Below, in pieces: positions 1-7,413 of a stretch of 64,000 nt of DNA. The notes below the pieces were generated by a model. The model was not told where the DNA came from and searched no databases. It was given only the letters and a program-made list of their open reading frames with translations. The stretch's first letter is position 1. Every line of letters starts with the position of its first letter. The stretch is from Rhodospirillaceae bacterium (GTDB lineage: Bacteria; Pseudomonadota; Alphaproteobacteria; Rhodospirillales; Rhodospirillaceae). Both the position numbers and the translations under genes were made by a program. The stretch lies in assembly GCA_029245025.1 (NCBI GenBank), contig JAQWQC010000006.1, forward strand, positions 248,001 to 312,000, written 5' to 3'.

Positions 1-1432
1 TCTTATCGACGCCCAGAATACCGATATGACCAGCATGATGATGGCCACAAGCGTTGATGCACCCAGAAATGCGGATGTCCAGTGGACCGACGTCATGCTG
101 CGCGTTCAGATCCGCAAAGCGGTCACTAATGCGTTGAGAAATAGGAATCGACCGCGCATTAGCGAGAGAGCAGTAGTCCAGCCCTGGACAAGCGATGATG
201 TCACTTGCCAAACCCACATTCGGAGTGGCCAGATTGAGACGTTCCAACTCTTGCCATAGCACAAACAAATCAGCCTGACGCACGTGAGGCAAAATTAGAT
301 TTTGGGTATAGGTGACCCGAATCTCTCCGAGGCTAAAGCGGTCGGCCAAGTCAGCGACGGCGAACATTTGCTCTGCCGTGGCATCACCGGGAATGCCGCC
401 GATTGGCTTAAGTGAAATGGTAACGATCGAATAGCCAGGTGTCTTATGCGGATGGGTATTAGATTTGAACCATAGACCGAGCCGAGGTGATTTTTTTACA
501 AGGTCCTCAAGGCTAGATGAGGCGTCGGGATCTGGCCGCAAAAAGGGCTGAGCGAACATGTCACGCAGGCGGCTAACGTCTTCGTCCCGCACACTGAGAA
601 GCTCTGGGTCGAGACGGTCGAATTCGGCGGCGACCTCGGCAGCAAAAGAGTCAGCCCCCATGCTATCGACCAAGATTTTGATGCGCGCTTTATAAATGTT
701 GTCGCGACGACCGTGCCGGTTGTATACGCGCAATACCGCATCCAGGTATCTCAATAGGTCCTGTGCCGGAAGGAATGATTTAATGAGAGGCGCCACAATC
801 GGGGTGCGACCCTGCCCGCCACCGACATAAACGGCGAAACCGAGCACGCCTTCATTGTTGCGGACAATTTTTAATCCGATGTCATGAAACTTAATGGCAG
901 CCCGATCCGCCTTAGACCCAGTAACGGCGATTTTAAATTTACGCGGTAAGAATGAGAACTCAGGGTGTAACGTCGACCACTGCCGGATGACTTCCGACCA
1001 GATACGAGGGTCGTCTAGCTCATCAGCGGCCGCTCCTGCATATGGATCCGCCGTGACGTTGCGAATGCAATTGCCACTGGTTTGAATCGCGTGTAAATCG
1101 ACCTCGGACAGATCGTAAAGAAGGTCAGGTGCTGTGCTCAGCTCAATCCAATTAAATTGGATGTTTTGGCGCGTTGTGAAATGGCCATAACCGCGGTCGT
1201 AAGTTTTGGCTATGTAAGCGAGTTTTCGCATCTGGTCAGACGACAACGTGCCGTAAGGTATAGCGACACGCAGCATGTAGGCGTGCAACTGCAAATACAA
1301 ACCGTTCATCAGCCTTAGCGGCTTGAACTGATCTTCGGTCAAATCGCCGTCGAGACGTCGCTTAACCTGGTCGCGAAACTCTGCGACGCGCTGATTTAGC
1401 AACGTTTTGTCTAGGGAATCATAAACATACAT
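1..1432 (-). CDS. cysI: Nitrite/sulfite reductase hemoprotein (CysI-type), C-terminus outside window
   Basis: Siroheme/[4Fe-4S] reductase, probably the assimilatory sulfite reductase that makes sulfide in the cytoplasm. The frame is open from an ATG at 1432 to the window edge (about 477 residues; family about 550). Near the edge it shows the two cofactor motifs in order, ACPGLDYCS (C-x5-C) and then SGCINACGHHH (C-x3-C). The N-terminus (MYVYDSLDKTLLNQRVAEFR) fits the family. It begins 3 bases after the DUF2849 stop, behind cobA, the usual alphaproteobacterial sulfur-assimilation order. That favours sulfite over nitrite as substrate, but motifs alone do not separate the two. Confidence 0.88.
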   Translation of the reverse strand, partial: MYVYDSLDKTLLNQRVAEFRDQVKRRLDGDLTEDQFKPLRLMNGLYLQLHAYMLRVAIPYGTLSSDQMRKLAYIAKTYDRGYGHFTTRQNIQFNWIELSTAPDLLYDLSEVDLHAIQTSGNCIRNVTADPYAGAAADELDDPRIWSEVIRQWSTLHPEFSFLPRKFKIAVTGSKADRAAIKFHDIGLKIVRNNEGVLGFAVYVGGGQGRTPIVAPLIKSFLPAQDLLRYLDAVLRVYNRHGRRDNIYKARIKILVDSMGADSFAAEVAAEFDRLDPELLSVRDEDVSRLRDMFAQPFLRPDPDASSSLEDLVKKSPRLGLWFKSNTHPHKTPGYSIVTISLKPIGGIPGDATAEQMFAVADLADRFSLGEIRVTYTQNLILPHVRQADLFVLWQELERLNLATPNVGLASDIIACPGLDYCSLANARSIPISQRISDRFADLNAQHDVGPLDIRISGCINACGHHHAGHIGILGVDK

Positions 1433-1435
1433 AAC

Positions 1436-1759
1436 TTAACCCTCAGGACCGCCCATAGGACGTGATTGGTGGTCTTCGACAGCGGCCCGCTTCTGCAGGT
1501 CACCTACGGTGGGGCCGTGACTGCGAATACGTTCGCGCAAGCGCGTAGAATAAGGAGGTGAGACCGCCGCAACCTCTATCGCGTAGCTGCCGACAACATA
1601 GTTACGCTCCTCAGCATCCAGACCCACTTTTTCCAGTTCAAGAACCTGGTCTTCGGGTACAGCAGCTGCGTCTTCAATACGCTCTGACCAAAAATCGTCT
1701 TGCGCAAAATAAACAACTGCCCCGTCACGCAGCCGGTTTGCAGAGAGAATAAATGGCAT
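1436..1759 (-). CDS. DUF2849 domain protein
   Basis: Small protein of 107 residues starting MPFILSANRLRDGAVVYF. The pattern (ANRL.DG.VVY....W, then a central VVGSYAIEVA) matches DUF2849, a family of unknown biochemistry nearly always found between cobA/cysG and cysI in alphaproteobacteria. An in-frame upstream extension exists, but it would overlap cobA heavily, so the ATG at 1759, 4 bases after the cobA stop, was chosen. A helper role in sulfite reductase assembly or siroheme supply is inference from position only. Confidence 0.8.
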   Translation of the reverse strand: MPFILSANRLRDGAVVYFAQDDFWSERIEDAAAVPEDQVLELEKVGLDAEERNYVVGSYAIEVAAVSPPYSTRLRERIRSHGPTVGDLQKRAAVEDHQSRPMGGPEG

Positions 1760-1763
1760 AACT

Positions 1764-2663
1764 TTATCCCAGAGGATGATGAACCCATTCGAAGGGCTCT
1801 TGATTAGGTGTTGTAACAGGTTGAGTCGCGGGTATCGGTCGAACCGGAACAGTGGGTGATGGTTCGTCAGCGCTATCATCAGTATCCGTGTCCGTACCGG
1901 TTTGAGCGAATGCCGCCACGTCACCAATCACCAATAGAGCTGGGGTTCTAATGTCCTCCAGCGTTTTGCTTTGGGCTAACGCCTCGAGGTTGGTGCAAAT
2001 GACGCGCTGGTCCGGGAGGGTCGCTCGCTCCAATACGGCTACAGCTGTGGTGGCAGGCAGGCCGCTCTCGATAATCCGCATTGCGATTTTATCGGCGTTG
2101 GACACGCCCATGTATACAACCAGCGTGCGTTTTGATGATACCAGGCCTTCAAGATCAGGCACGGACTCGTCGAGAGTGTGGCCGGTGACAAACGTAACTG
2201 ACGTGGACACATTGCGGTGAGTAAGCGGAATGCCGTGCTCCGCCGCCGCGCCGATGGCGGCTGTGACGCCAGGCACAACAGTAACATCGATGCCTTGTTC
2301 TCGCAGATCCAAGAGTTCTTCGCCACCTCGTCCAAAAACAAACGGATCGCCGCCTTTCAATCGCACGACATGATTTCCCGCGAGGGCATCATCGCGCATA
2401 CCGTCTTGTATGGATTGCTGCGGCATGACTCGATAGCCCTTACGCTTACCCACATGAACCCGCTTGGTTGAATTGGGAATCAGCGACAGCACTGCTTCAT
2501 CGACTAGGCTGTCGTAATAAACCACATCAGCGTTTTCCAACGTGCGCACGGCCCGGACAGTGAGAAGGTCGGCTGCGCCAGGACCGGCTCCGACAAGGGT
2601 CACAGAACCCTTAGTACTGCTTGCGGTGGAATCATCAGCTGTAAGCTGCCGTATGGCATTCAT
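1764..2663 (-). CDS. cobA: Uroporphyrinogen-III C-methyltransferase
   Basis: SAM-dependent methyltransferase making precorrin-2, the first step from uroporphyrinogen III to siroheme (the cofactor of the cysI product downstream) and cobalamin. Family motifs are clear: VTLVGAGPGAADLLTVRA near the N-terminus, VVRLKGGDPFVFGRGGEE, then PGVTAAIGAAAEHGIPLTHR. About 299 residues, a stand-alone SUMT without the CysG oxidase/ferrochelatase domain. The last 40 residues (Asp/Thr/Pro-rich) are extra to the core. ATG 2663 is preferred; a GTG 9 bases upstream (2672) is possible. First gene of the operon cobA-DUF2849-cysI. Confidence 0.93.
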   Translation of the reverse strand: MNAIRQLTADDSTASSTKGSVTLVGAGPGAADLLTVRAVRTLENADVVYYDSLVDEAVLSLIPNSTKRVHVGKRKGYRVMPQQSIQDGMRDDALAGNHVVRLKGGDPFVFGRGGEELLDLREQGIDVTVVPGVTAAIGAAAEHGIPLTHRNVSTSVTFVTGHTLDESVPDLEGLVSSKRTLVVYMGVSNADKIAMRIIESGLPATTAVAVLERATLPDQRVICTNLEALAQSKTLEDIRTPALLVIGDVAAFAQTGTDTDTDDSADEPSPTVPVRPIPATQPVTTPNQEPFEWVHHPLG

Positions 2664-2737
2664 GGCACGCACCCGTAATTGATTCGTTGCGCGTGGTTTA
2701 AGAGGCCAACCCTTTAAAAGGGGTATAAATTCTCTTA

Positions 2738-2763
2738 ATTGGTATTATAAGGCCAATAATTGG
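2738..2763. promoter_or_regulatory. Operator-like ATTGG/CCAAT repeats in the cobA upstream region
   Basis: The AT-rich region 2664-2898 between cobA and the binding-protein gene holds ATTGG, 10 bases, CCAAT, one base, ATTGG. The last two half-sites make a perfect 11-bp palindrome, CCAATAATTGG (2753-2763). It lies 75-100 bp upstream of the cobA start, a sensible place for a sulfur- or nitrogen-responsive regulator. Which protein binds is not known. Nothing else is recognised in 2673-2898. Confidence 0.35.
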
Positions 2764-2898
2764 GTACATATCCTTTATATAAATCTAAAAGAGGAAATAT
2801 ATTCTACATATGAGCCTTCAATTTCGGCCCCATCTTAACCAACTTGAGGGTGCTGGCGTGCACAACACCCCGACCCCCACCCCCTCGAGGCCGCAAGA

Positions 2899-4434
2899 TT
2901 AGCCCTTAGGCGCTGGTTTGAGCTCTTCGAAAACTATCCCAGAAGGCCCCATTCTAAAATTACTAATTCCCCGGCGCGTGGCATTCACATAAGCCGAATT
3001 GGTGATCCAGATGGCCGGAGCGAGGGCGTGGAATTTCGCCATGATCGCTTGCATTCTGATCTCGCGCTCAGCCGGGTCCGCCATAGTCTGCACGGCTCTT
3101 ATGTCGGCTGTAACGTCTTCGTCACAGAAGAATGGGTTCACACGAAAACAGGAGAAGTACTCAAATGGCCGAATGGCATCTTGAAAGGTTGCTGAATTCC
3201 AAAATAATCCGAAGGCATCCACATTACCCCACTGGTTAGGAACGTATTTTCTTAGGTAATCAGAGAAAGGAATCTGCCGCACAGAGGTTCGCACACCAAC
3301 GCTGTTCAAATCTTGAGCAACTTTTTGGAAGAGAACAGGGTCGAGCGGTGTCAATGTGGCAACAAACTCGATTTCGAGATCAATGTCATCCGAATAACCT
3401 GCCTCTTCCAACAGCCTGCGTGCCTTATCAGGATCATAAGGGTAGGGCTTGAGATCAGGGTTGAATCCAGAAATCCCCGATACAGCACCTTGACTCGCAA
3501 TATCAACCCAGCCCCCTAAAATCACGTCTGCGATCGCTTGTTTATCGACTGCATAGTTGAGTGCTTGTCGAACTCGATAGTCTTTCAGGGGGTGATCGCC
3601 ATCCCGCACATTAGGGAGCGCAATTGATTTAATCTGTGTAGTGGCCGTGACATAGGGGGCATAGCCATTGGCCTCAACGTCCCTAACATCATCTTCACTA
3701 AGCCCAGTAGCAATATCCACTTGGCCGCCATAAAGAGCCTGAAGACGCGAAGTCTTGTTACCGACAACGCGGTACTCTAGCTCGTCGTAGCCCTTTGGAG
3801 CACGCCAACTATCGGCGAATGCCACTAGTCGCGCCGCTGTATTGCCAGCGCCCCAATCAACGAGACGATATGGTCCGCTGCCTAGGGGTGAGATTGTAAA
3901 TTCATCAATGCCGCGTTCTTTCCAAGAATCCAGATCGACAACCATTACGAGCGAGAGACGCTTTGGCAAAATCGCGTCGGGGGTACGCAAGCTAAATTGA
4001 ATAGTCTGAGGGTCTATAGCGACGACACGAATGATATTTGTCAGCTCTCTGGCAACTAAGAATGAGGCTGCATCCTCACTTAGGAGAAAGGAGAAGACCT
4101 TCGCAACAGATTCCGCCGTCATGGCTTTTCCGTTGTGGAAAGTTAAGTTATCACGAAGCGTAAAGCGCCAGGTTAGCGGAGTGGGGTTAGCCCAAGACAA
4201 GGCCAGACCAGGGCGCGGTCCACCACGCCAATCAAGTCGGGTTAGCCCGTCAAAAATAGCCAGCCAGAGTTCTGTGGCGGGTAAGGCGGTCGCCGTATAT
4301 GGATTCCCAAGGCTAGGCGGCACGCCGCCAGCGGCCACACGCAATGTTTCCGCACGGCTGGGAGTGACCGCTAAGCCCAGACAAATCAGCGCTGCTACAA
4401 AAACACGGGGGCCTATACCTGCGAATGCATTCAT
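2899..4434 (-). CDS. Peptide/nickel-type ABC transporter substrate-binding protein (SBP family 5)
   Basis: Periplasmic binding protein of 511 residues. A Sec signal peptide (hydrophobic core FVAALICLGLAVTPSRA) is followed by the family-5 fold: SW....LTWRFTLRDNLTFHNG, then YRVRQALNYAVDKQAI and the late aromatic-rich lobe. No permease or ATPase gene adjoins it, so it is an orphan binder that may share the Opp-type transporter at 28.9-32.7 kb. It resembles the binding protein at 25970-27544 (shared PP.LGNPY, HPL.D.RVRQALNYAV and Y.FDPDKA motifs). Ligand unknown. Confidence 0.88.
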   Translation of the reverse strand: MNAFAGIGPRVFVAALICLGLAVTPSRAETLRVAAGGVPPSLGNPYTATALPATELWLAIFDGLTRLDWRGGPRPGLALSWANPTPLTWRFTLRDNLTFHNGKAMTAESVAKVFSFLLSEDAASFLVARELTNIIRVVAIDPQTIQFSLRTPDAILPKRLSLVMVVDLDSWKERGIDEFTISPLGSGPYRLVDWGAGNTAARLVAFADSWRAPKGYDELEYRVVGNKTSRLQALYGGQVDIATGLSEDDVRDVEANGYAPYVTATTQIKSIALPNVRDGDHPLKDYRVRQALNYAVDKQAIADVILGGWVDIASQGAVSGISGFNPDLKPYPYDPDKARRLLEEAGYSDDIDLEIEFVATLTPLDPVLFQKVAQDLNSVGVRTSVRQIPFSDYLRKYVPNQWGNVDAFGLFWNSATFQDAIRPFEYFSCFRVNPFFCDEDVTADIRAVQTMADPAEREIRMQAIMAKFHALAPAIWITNSAYVNATRRGISNFRMGPSGIVFEELKPAPKG

Positions 4435-4721
4435 TTGTTTACCCCCTTCTTCCGCCTCAATACCTTACATATCAAGTGTGTGAACGATGCGAGCTTAAAA
4501 TTGTTTGGGTCATTTTTATTCCCATTCTACCAATGCTCCGCGGTTGCAATTAAGCACCTTCAGTAACAGGTGTTGTTAGTCCCCCCCTATCCTCCTCCTT
4601 GACGAAAAAAAGACACCCCCCTTCTCGCAGCAATAATTAGCACATGGTGGGATGAACGGTGGGACAGAAGTAGAGAATAGCTCAATAAATGGCTGTTTAC
4701 CAAGGTTTGTGGCTATGAAGG

Positions 4722-4798
4722 TGGCGTCCCCGGCGAGATTCGAACTCACGGCCCCCAGATTAGGAATCTGGTGCTCTATCCTGCTGAGCTACGGGGAC
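4722..4798 (-). tRNA. tRNA-Arg (anticodon CCT)
   Basis: Complete cloverleaf on the minus strand, 77 nt including an encoded CCA. The acceptor stem GTCCCCG pairs with CGGGGAC. The D arm reads GCTC...GAGC. The anticodon stem CCAGA/TCTGG encloses TTCCTAA (anticodon CCT). The T arm GTGAG-TTCGAAT-CTCGC carries the invariant TTCGA. It decodes AGG. Nothing around it suggests use as an integration site. Confidence 0.95.
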
Positions 4799-4875
4799 AC
4801 GGGGGCACTTTATCAAGCGTGTGACGAGATTTTAAGTGGGATGATTGGCCGCAAAGCTCAGCTATTGTAAAGCCG

Positions 4876-5103
4876 CTAGTTAACGAAATGCGGGGTTAGA
4901 TCATTCTGCAGGATCGCCATCATAGCCTGCTCACGAGTTGGGGCCGCGCCGACCGCCTCTCCAGCAGCATTAAAAATCGACCAAGCAGGCTGCTCATCGA
5001 TAACAATGGGGCGGATGTAAGCGATTTGATCTAACCCAACATCAGCCAGATTGATTTGCGACAAAGCCAAAGCGTTTGGTTTATCCACCACTGAATTAAT
5101 CAT
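4876..5103 (-). CDS. DUF1150 family protein
   Basis: Protein of 75 residues starting MINSVVDKPNALALSQ and containing IAYIRPIVID, W.IFNAAGE..G and REQAMMAILQNDL, the DUF1150 signature. These proteins sit directly behind small heat-shock genes in alphaproteobacteria, as here (26 bases after the Hsp20 stop), so co-expression under stress is likely. ATG 5103 was chosen because the upstream extension (MMLIQQQSTRPEQRR) runs into the hsp20 3' end and the chosen start has a purine-rich AGGAAAA upstream. Function unknown. Confidence 0.8.
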   Translation of the reverse strand: MINSVVDKPNALALSQINLADVGLDQIAYIRPIVIDEQPAWSIFNAAGEAVGAAPTREQAMMAILQNDLTPHFVN

Positions 5104-5128
5104 AGTTGTTTTCCTTCTTTGCTCTGGT

Positions 5129-5596
5129 CTAGTCGATTGTTGTTGGATCAACATCAATCGTTTTTGGTTTCGGCTTATTTGACTGGGCCGACAAAATTTT
5201 TATTTCTGTCACCTTCGGTTCTGGCACTGGGCGTTCAAGATCAATATGCAACAGGCCTTTGTCCAGACCAGCAGTTTTGACCGCAATCCCTTCGGCCAAA
5301 ACAAAGCTGCGGCTGAACTGCCGCGCTGCAATGCCCCGATGCAAAAACACCCGTTCTGCGGTGTCTTCGGCATTTCTGCCACGGATCACCAACTGATTGT
5401 CTTCCACCGTTACAGACAAATCCTCCTCGGCAAAGCCCGCAACCGCAAGAGTAATGCGCAGAGCATGTTCACTAGTTTGTTCTATGTTGTACGGCGGATA
5501 TCCCTCGCCGGATGACTTGTTGACCCGGTCAAGAACGCGCTCAATGTGATCAAAACCGAGCAGCAATGGGCTCGAAAACACGGACATTCGTGTCAT
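5129..5596 (-). CDS. Small heat-shock protein, Hsp20/IbpA family
   Basis: ATP-independent holdase chaperone of the cytoplasm, 155 residues. The alpha-crystallin domain runs from about residue 35 to 125 with the class A features: YPPYNIEQT, LRITLAVAGFAEEDLSV, a basic strand with RGIAARQFSRSFVLAEG, and LDKGLLHIDL. The C-terminal tail (VTEIKIL) has the I-x-I-type anchor. The start is ATG 5596, with GAGG 9 bases upstream; an in-frame TTG two codons earlier is less likely. Upstream palindromic and hairpin DNA suggests heat or RNA-structure control. Cotranscribed with DUF1150. Confidence 0.9.
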   Translation of the reverse strand: MTRMSVFSSPLLLGFDHIERVLDRVNKSSGEGYPPYNIEQTSEHALRITLAVAGFAEEDLSVTVEDNQLVIRGRNAEDTAERVFLHRGIAARQFSRSFVLAEGIAVKTAGLDKGLLHIDLERPVPEPKVTEIKILSAQSNKPKPKTIDVDPTTID

Positions 5597-5606
5597 AACC
5601 AAATAC

Positions 5607-5630
5607 CTCGTTGTCTCCTCTAGGAGCGAG
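5607..5630 (-). promoter_or_regulatory. 5'UTR hairpin partly masking the hsp20 ribosome-binding site
   Basis: In the mRNA sense the stretch reads CTCG-CTCC-TAGA-GGAG-ACAA-CGAG. CTCC pairs with GGAG around a UAGA tetraloop. The flanking CTCG pairs with CGAG across a 4-nt bulge. The last CGAG contains the first three bases of the GAGG ribosome-binding site. Melting on heating would free the site, as in RNA thermometers; this is inference from pairing only. Confidence 0.35.
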
Positions 5631-5663
5631 ACGGGTTGTGGGCCCCTTTGGGCGCCGGTGCGT

Positions 5664-5686
5664 TATCACCCGATATCGGCGTGATA
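5664..5686. promoter_or_regulatory. Palindromic element in the hsp20 upstream region
   Basis: TATCAC and GTGATA, 11 bases apart, frame a self-complementary CGATATCG core. The element lies about 70-90 bp upstream of the hsp20 start, near where a promoter or operator should be. It is not a CIRCE element (no TTAGCACTC). The binding protein is unknown. Confidence 0.3.
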
Positions 5687-5718
5687 CATAGTCTATTTTG
5701 TGTTTACCGTGCAAAAGG

Positions 5719-7413
5719 TCAAGGGGCGCTGAAAAAAGCGTCTAGATCCCTGTGCCACTCCGCCATTCCGGGCGGTAATTCGACAGATTGACAGCGCGGA
5801 TCCACGGCTTGTGCCAAGGCCGTGGTGTAAGCCACAGGCTCCCAGCTCGGGTGACACAGCAAGCACGGGATGGAGAGCCGGGGCAATTTTTCACGCATGG
5901 GGTATCGCCACATCGCATTGTAGGCCTCTTGATACCGGTCACCACATTTGAGGAGTTCCCGCGTTCGCAAATCTGTCAGCGCAACATCAATGGCACCGTC
6001 GTTCCATAAGATTCCGTCTTTGGTTTGGTTAAACCAAGGCCAGTACAGACTTTGATCGCGCATAACAGACCACGCTGTCATGAGGTGGCTGCCATCCCAC
6101 CGTGGCATGACCGACGGCGTATAATTTTCGACTAGAGACGCCTGTTCCGCACCCTCATAGAAAGACACGCCAGCTTGTACGATGTGTTTAACGCGCTTCG
6201 GTCGTTGGAAACTCATTTCCATCGCAACCGGTCCACCAGAGTAACGACCAAGCACATCGACCTCATCAAACCCCAGTTCATCAAGTGCAGCGTTCAAGAC
6301 ATCGGCGTAGGTTTCTGAATTAAACGTGTCGATAACAGCGTCAGACTCGCCATTTCCGGGATTGTCGAATGCGATCACCGGGCGACGGCCGACGTAGGGT
6401 TTAAAAATAGGCTCGACTAGTTGGCTCGATCCGGCGGGGTCATGAATGGCGACTAGCGGAAGCCCCTCACCCTCCAAACACAACCGTGCGCGCAATTGTC
6501 CGCCCGGAACATTGACCATGGCGTTTTGAATCGACGGCTGCGCATTAAATTGTTGAGGTGCTGACGGACATTCTGACTTACTGGCGTATGAAACCGCTGC
6601 GTCAAGCAAGGCCTGATAGCGAGTCTGAGATGTACTAGGAACAACCGTAAAATTATCGGGCAAGCCTTGAGCGATGAGTGACTCTGTATGAGGACGCATC
6701 ACACTGTCAGCGTTTAGAGATAAGAGAGCCGGGACCTCAACCTGAACCGTGTTGGCATGCTTCTCAAATTTCATCGCTTCCCAATAAGCAATGCGATAGT
6801 CGGGACCGGCACGCAGCATATCGTTGACATGATCCTGAACAGACTGGATAGGGGCTGGGCCATAAGGGATCCGATCTTCAAGAAGATTCGACATCCAGGG
6901 AAAAAACACCGACAGGTGCCGGCTAGCATCCCACGCGGCAAGAAGGTGTGTTCCATCTCGGCGTGGAGTGAGATTAAAAAAATATCCGTCTGAAAAAGAG
7001 TCTCTTTCTTCGTTAGTGAAATGACCCGCACCATCGAGCATCAGGAGCTGAGTTCGGTTGGGAAAACGCCGCGCGAACTGAGTCCCAATCTGTGCACCGG
7101 TTGCCGCACCATAGATAACTGCGGACTCTAGATGAAAGGTATCGAGGACATGACAAACAGTATCGGCATAACCCCATAGGTCTTCTTTCTTAGTAACGCT
7201 GTCATCTGAGAGTCCATAACCTGGAGTATCAAGGGCGATACACGTGAACTTTTCCGAGAAAACTCTTATGGCCGGGACCAATGCTTCCGACGAGATTGGT
7301 GACGGGTGCATCAAAATCATCGCGGGGCCGCGGCCAGCCATGCGAAAGTGAATCTGCTTGCCGTCAGGAAGAGAGAGAAATCGACGCTGAATGAACATGT
7401 CTGAAGTCGTCAC
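5719..7413 (-). CDS. Tandem alpha/beta-hydrolase fusion protein, downstream copy
   Basis: 564-residue protein made of two alpha/beta-hydrolase domains (about 8-280 and 295-564). Each domain keeps the strand/loop landmarks ILMHPSP or AIHDPAG, LDTPGYGLSD or FDNPGNGESD, and a cap motif RRDGTHLLAAW or RWDGSHLMTAW ending in PW. The nucleophile elbow is abnormal: G102-A-A104-T-G in domain 1 and G389-R-Y391-S-G in domain 2, where Gly-x-Ser-x-Gly is expected. It starts with GTG inside the stop of the upstream paralogue (GTGA overlap), so translation is coupled; ATG 7398 is an alternative. Activity and substrate cannot be assigned. No signal peptide is seen. Confidence 0.82.
   Translation of the reverse strand: MTTSDMFIQRRFLSLPDGKQIHFRMAGRGPAMILMHPSPISSEALVPAIRVFSEKFTCIALDTPGYGLSDDSVTKKEDLWGYADTVCHVLDTFHLESAVIYGAATGAQIGTQFARRFPNRTQLLMLDGAGHFTNEERDSFSDGYFFNLTPRRDGTHLLAAWDASRHLSVFFPWMSNLLEDRIPYGPAPIQSVQDHVNDMLRAGPDYRIAYWEAMKFEKHANTVQVEVPALLSLNADSVMRPHTESLIAQGLPDNFTVVPSTSQTRYQALLDAAVSYASKSECPSAPQQFNAQPSIQNAMVNVPGGQLRARLCLEGEGLPLVAIHDPAGSSQLVEPIFKPYVGRRPVIAFDNPGNGESDAVIDTFNSETYADVLNAALDELGFDEVDVLGRYSGGPVAMEMSFQRPKRVKHIVQAGVSFYEGAEQASLVENYTPSVMPRWDGSHLMTAWSVMRDQSLYWPWFNQTKDGILWNDGAIDVALTDLRTRELLKCGDRYQEAYNAMWRYPMREKLPRLSIPCLLCHPSWEPVAYTTALAQAVDPRCQSVELPPGMAEWHRDLDAFFSAP

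Noticed and set aside
1558-2471. Plus-strand ORFs opposite cobA and DUF2849
   Set aside because: Shadows of well-supported minus-strand genes.
4722-4800. tRNA-Arg as an integration site for a genomic island
   Set aside because: No integrase gene, no second copy of the tRNA 3' end noticed, and the flanking genes are ordinary alphaproteobacterial chromosomal genes.
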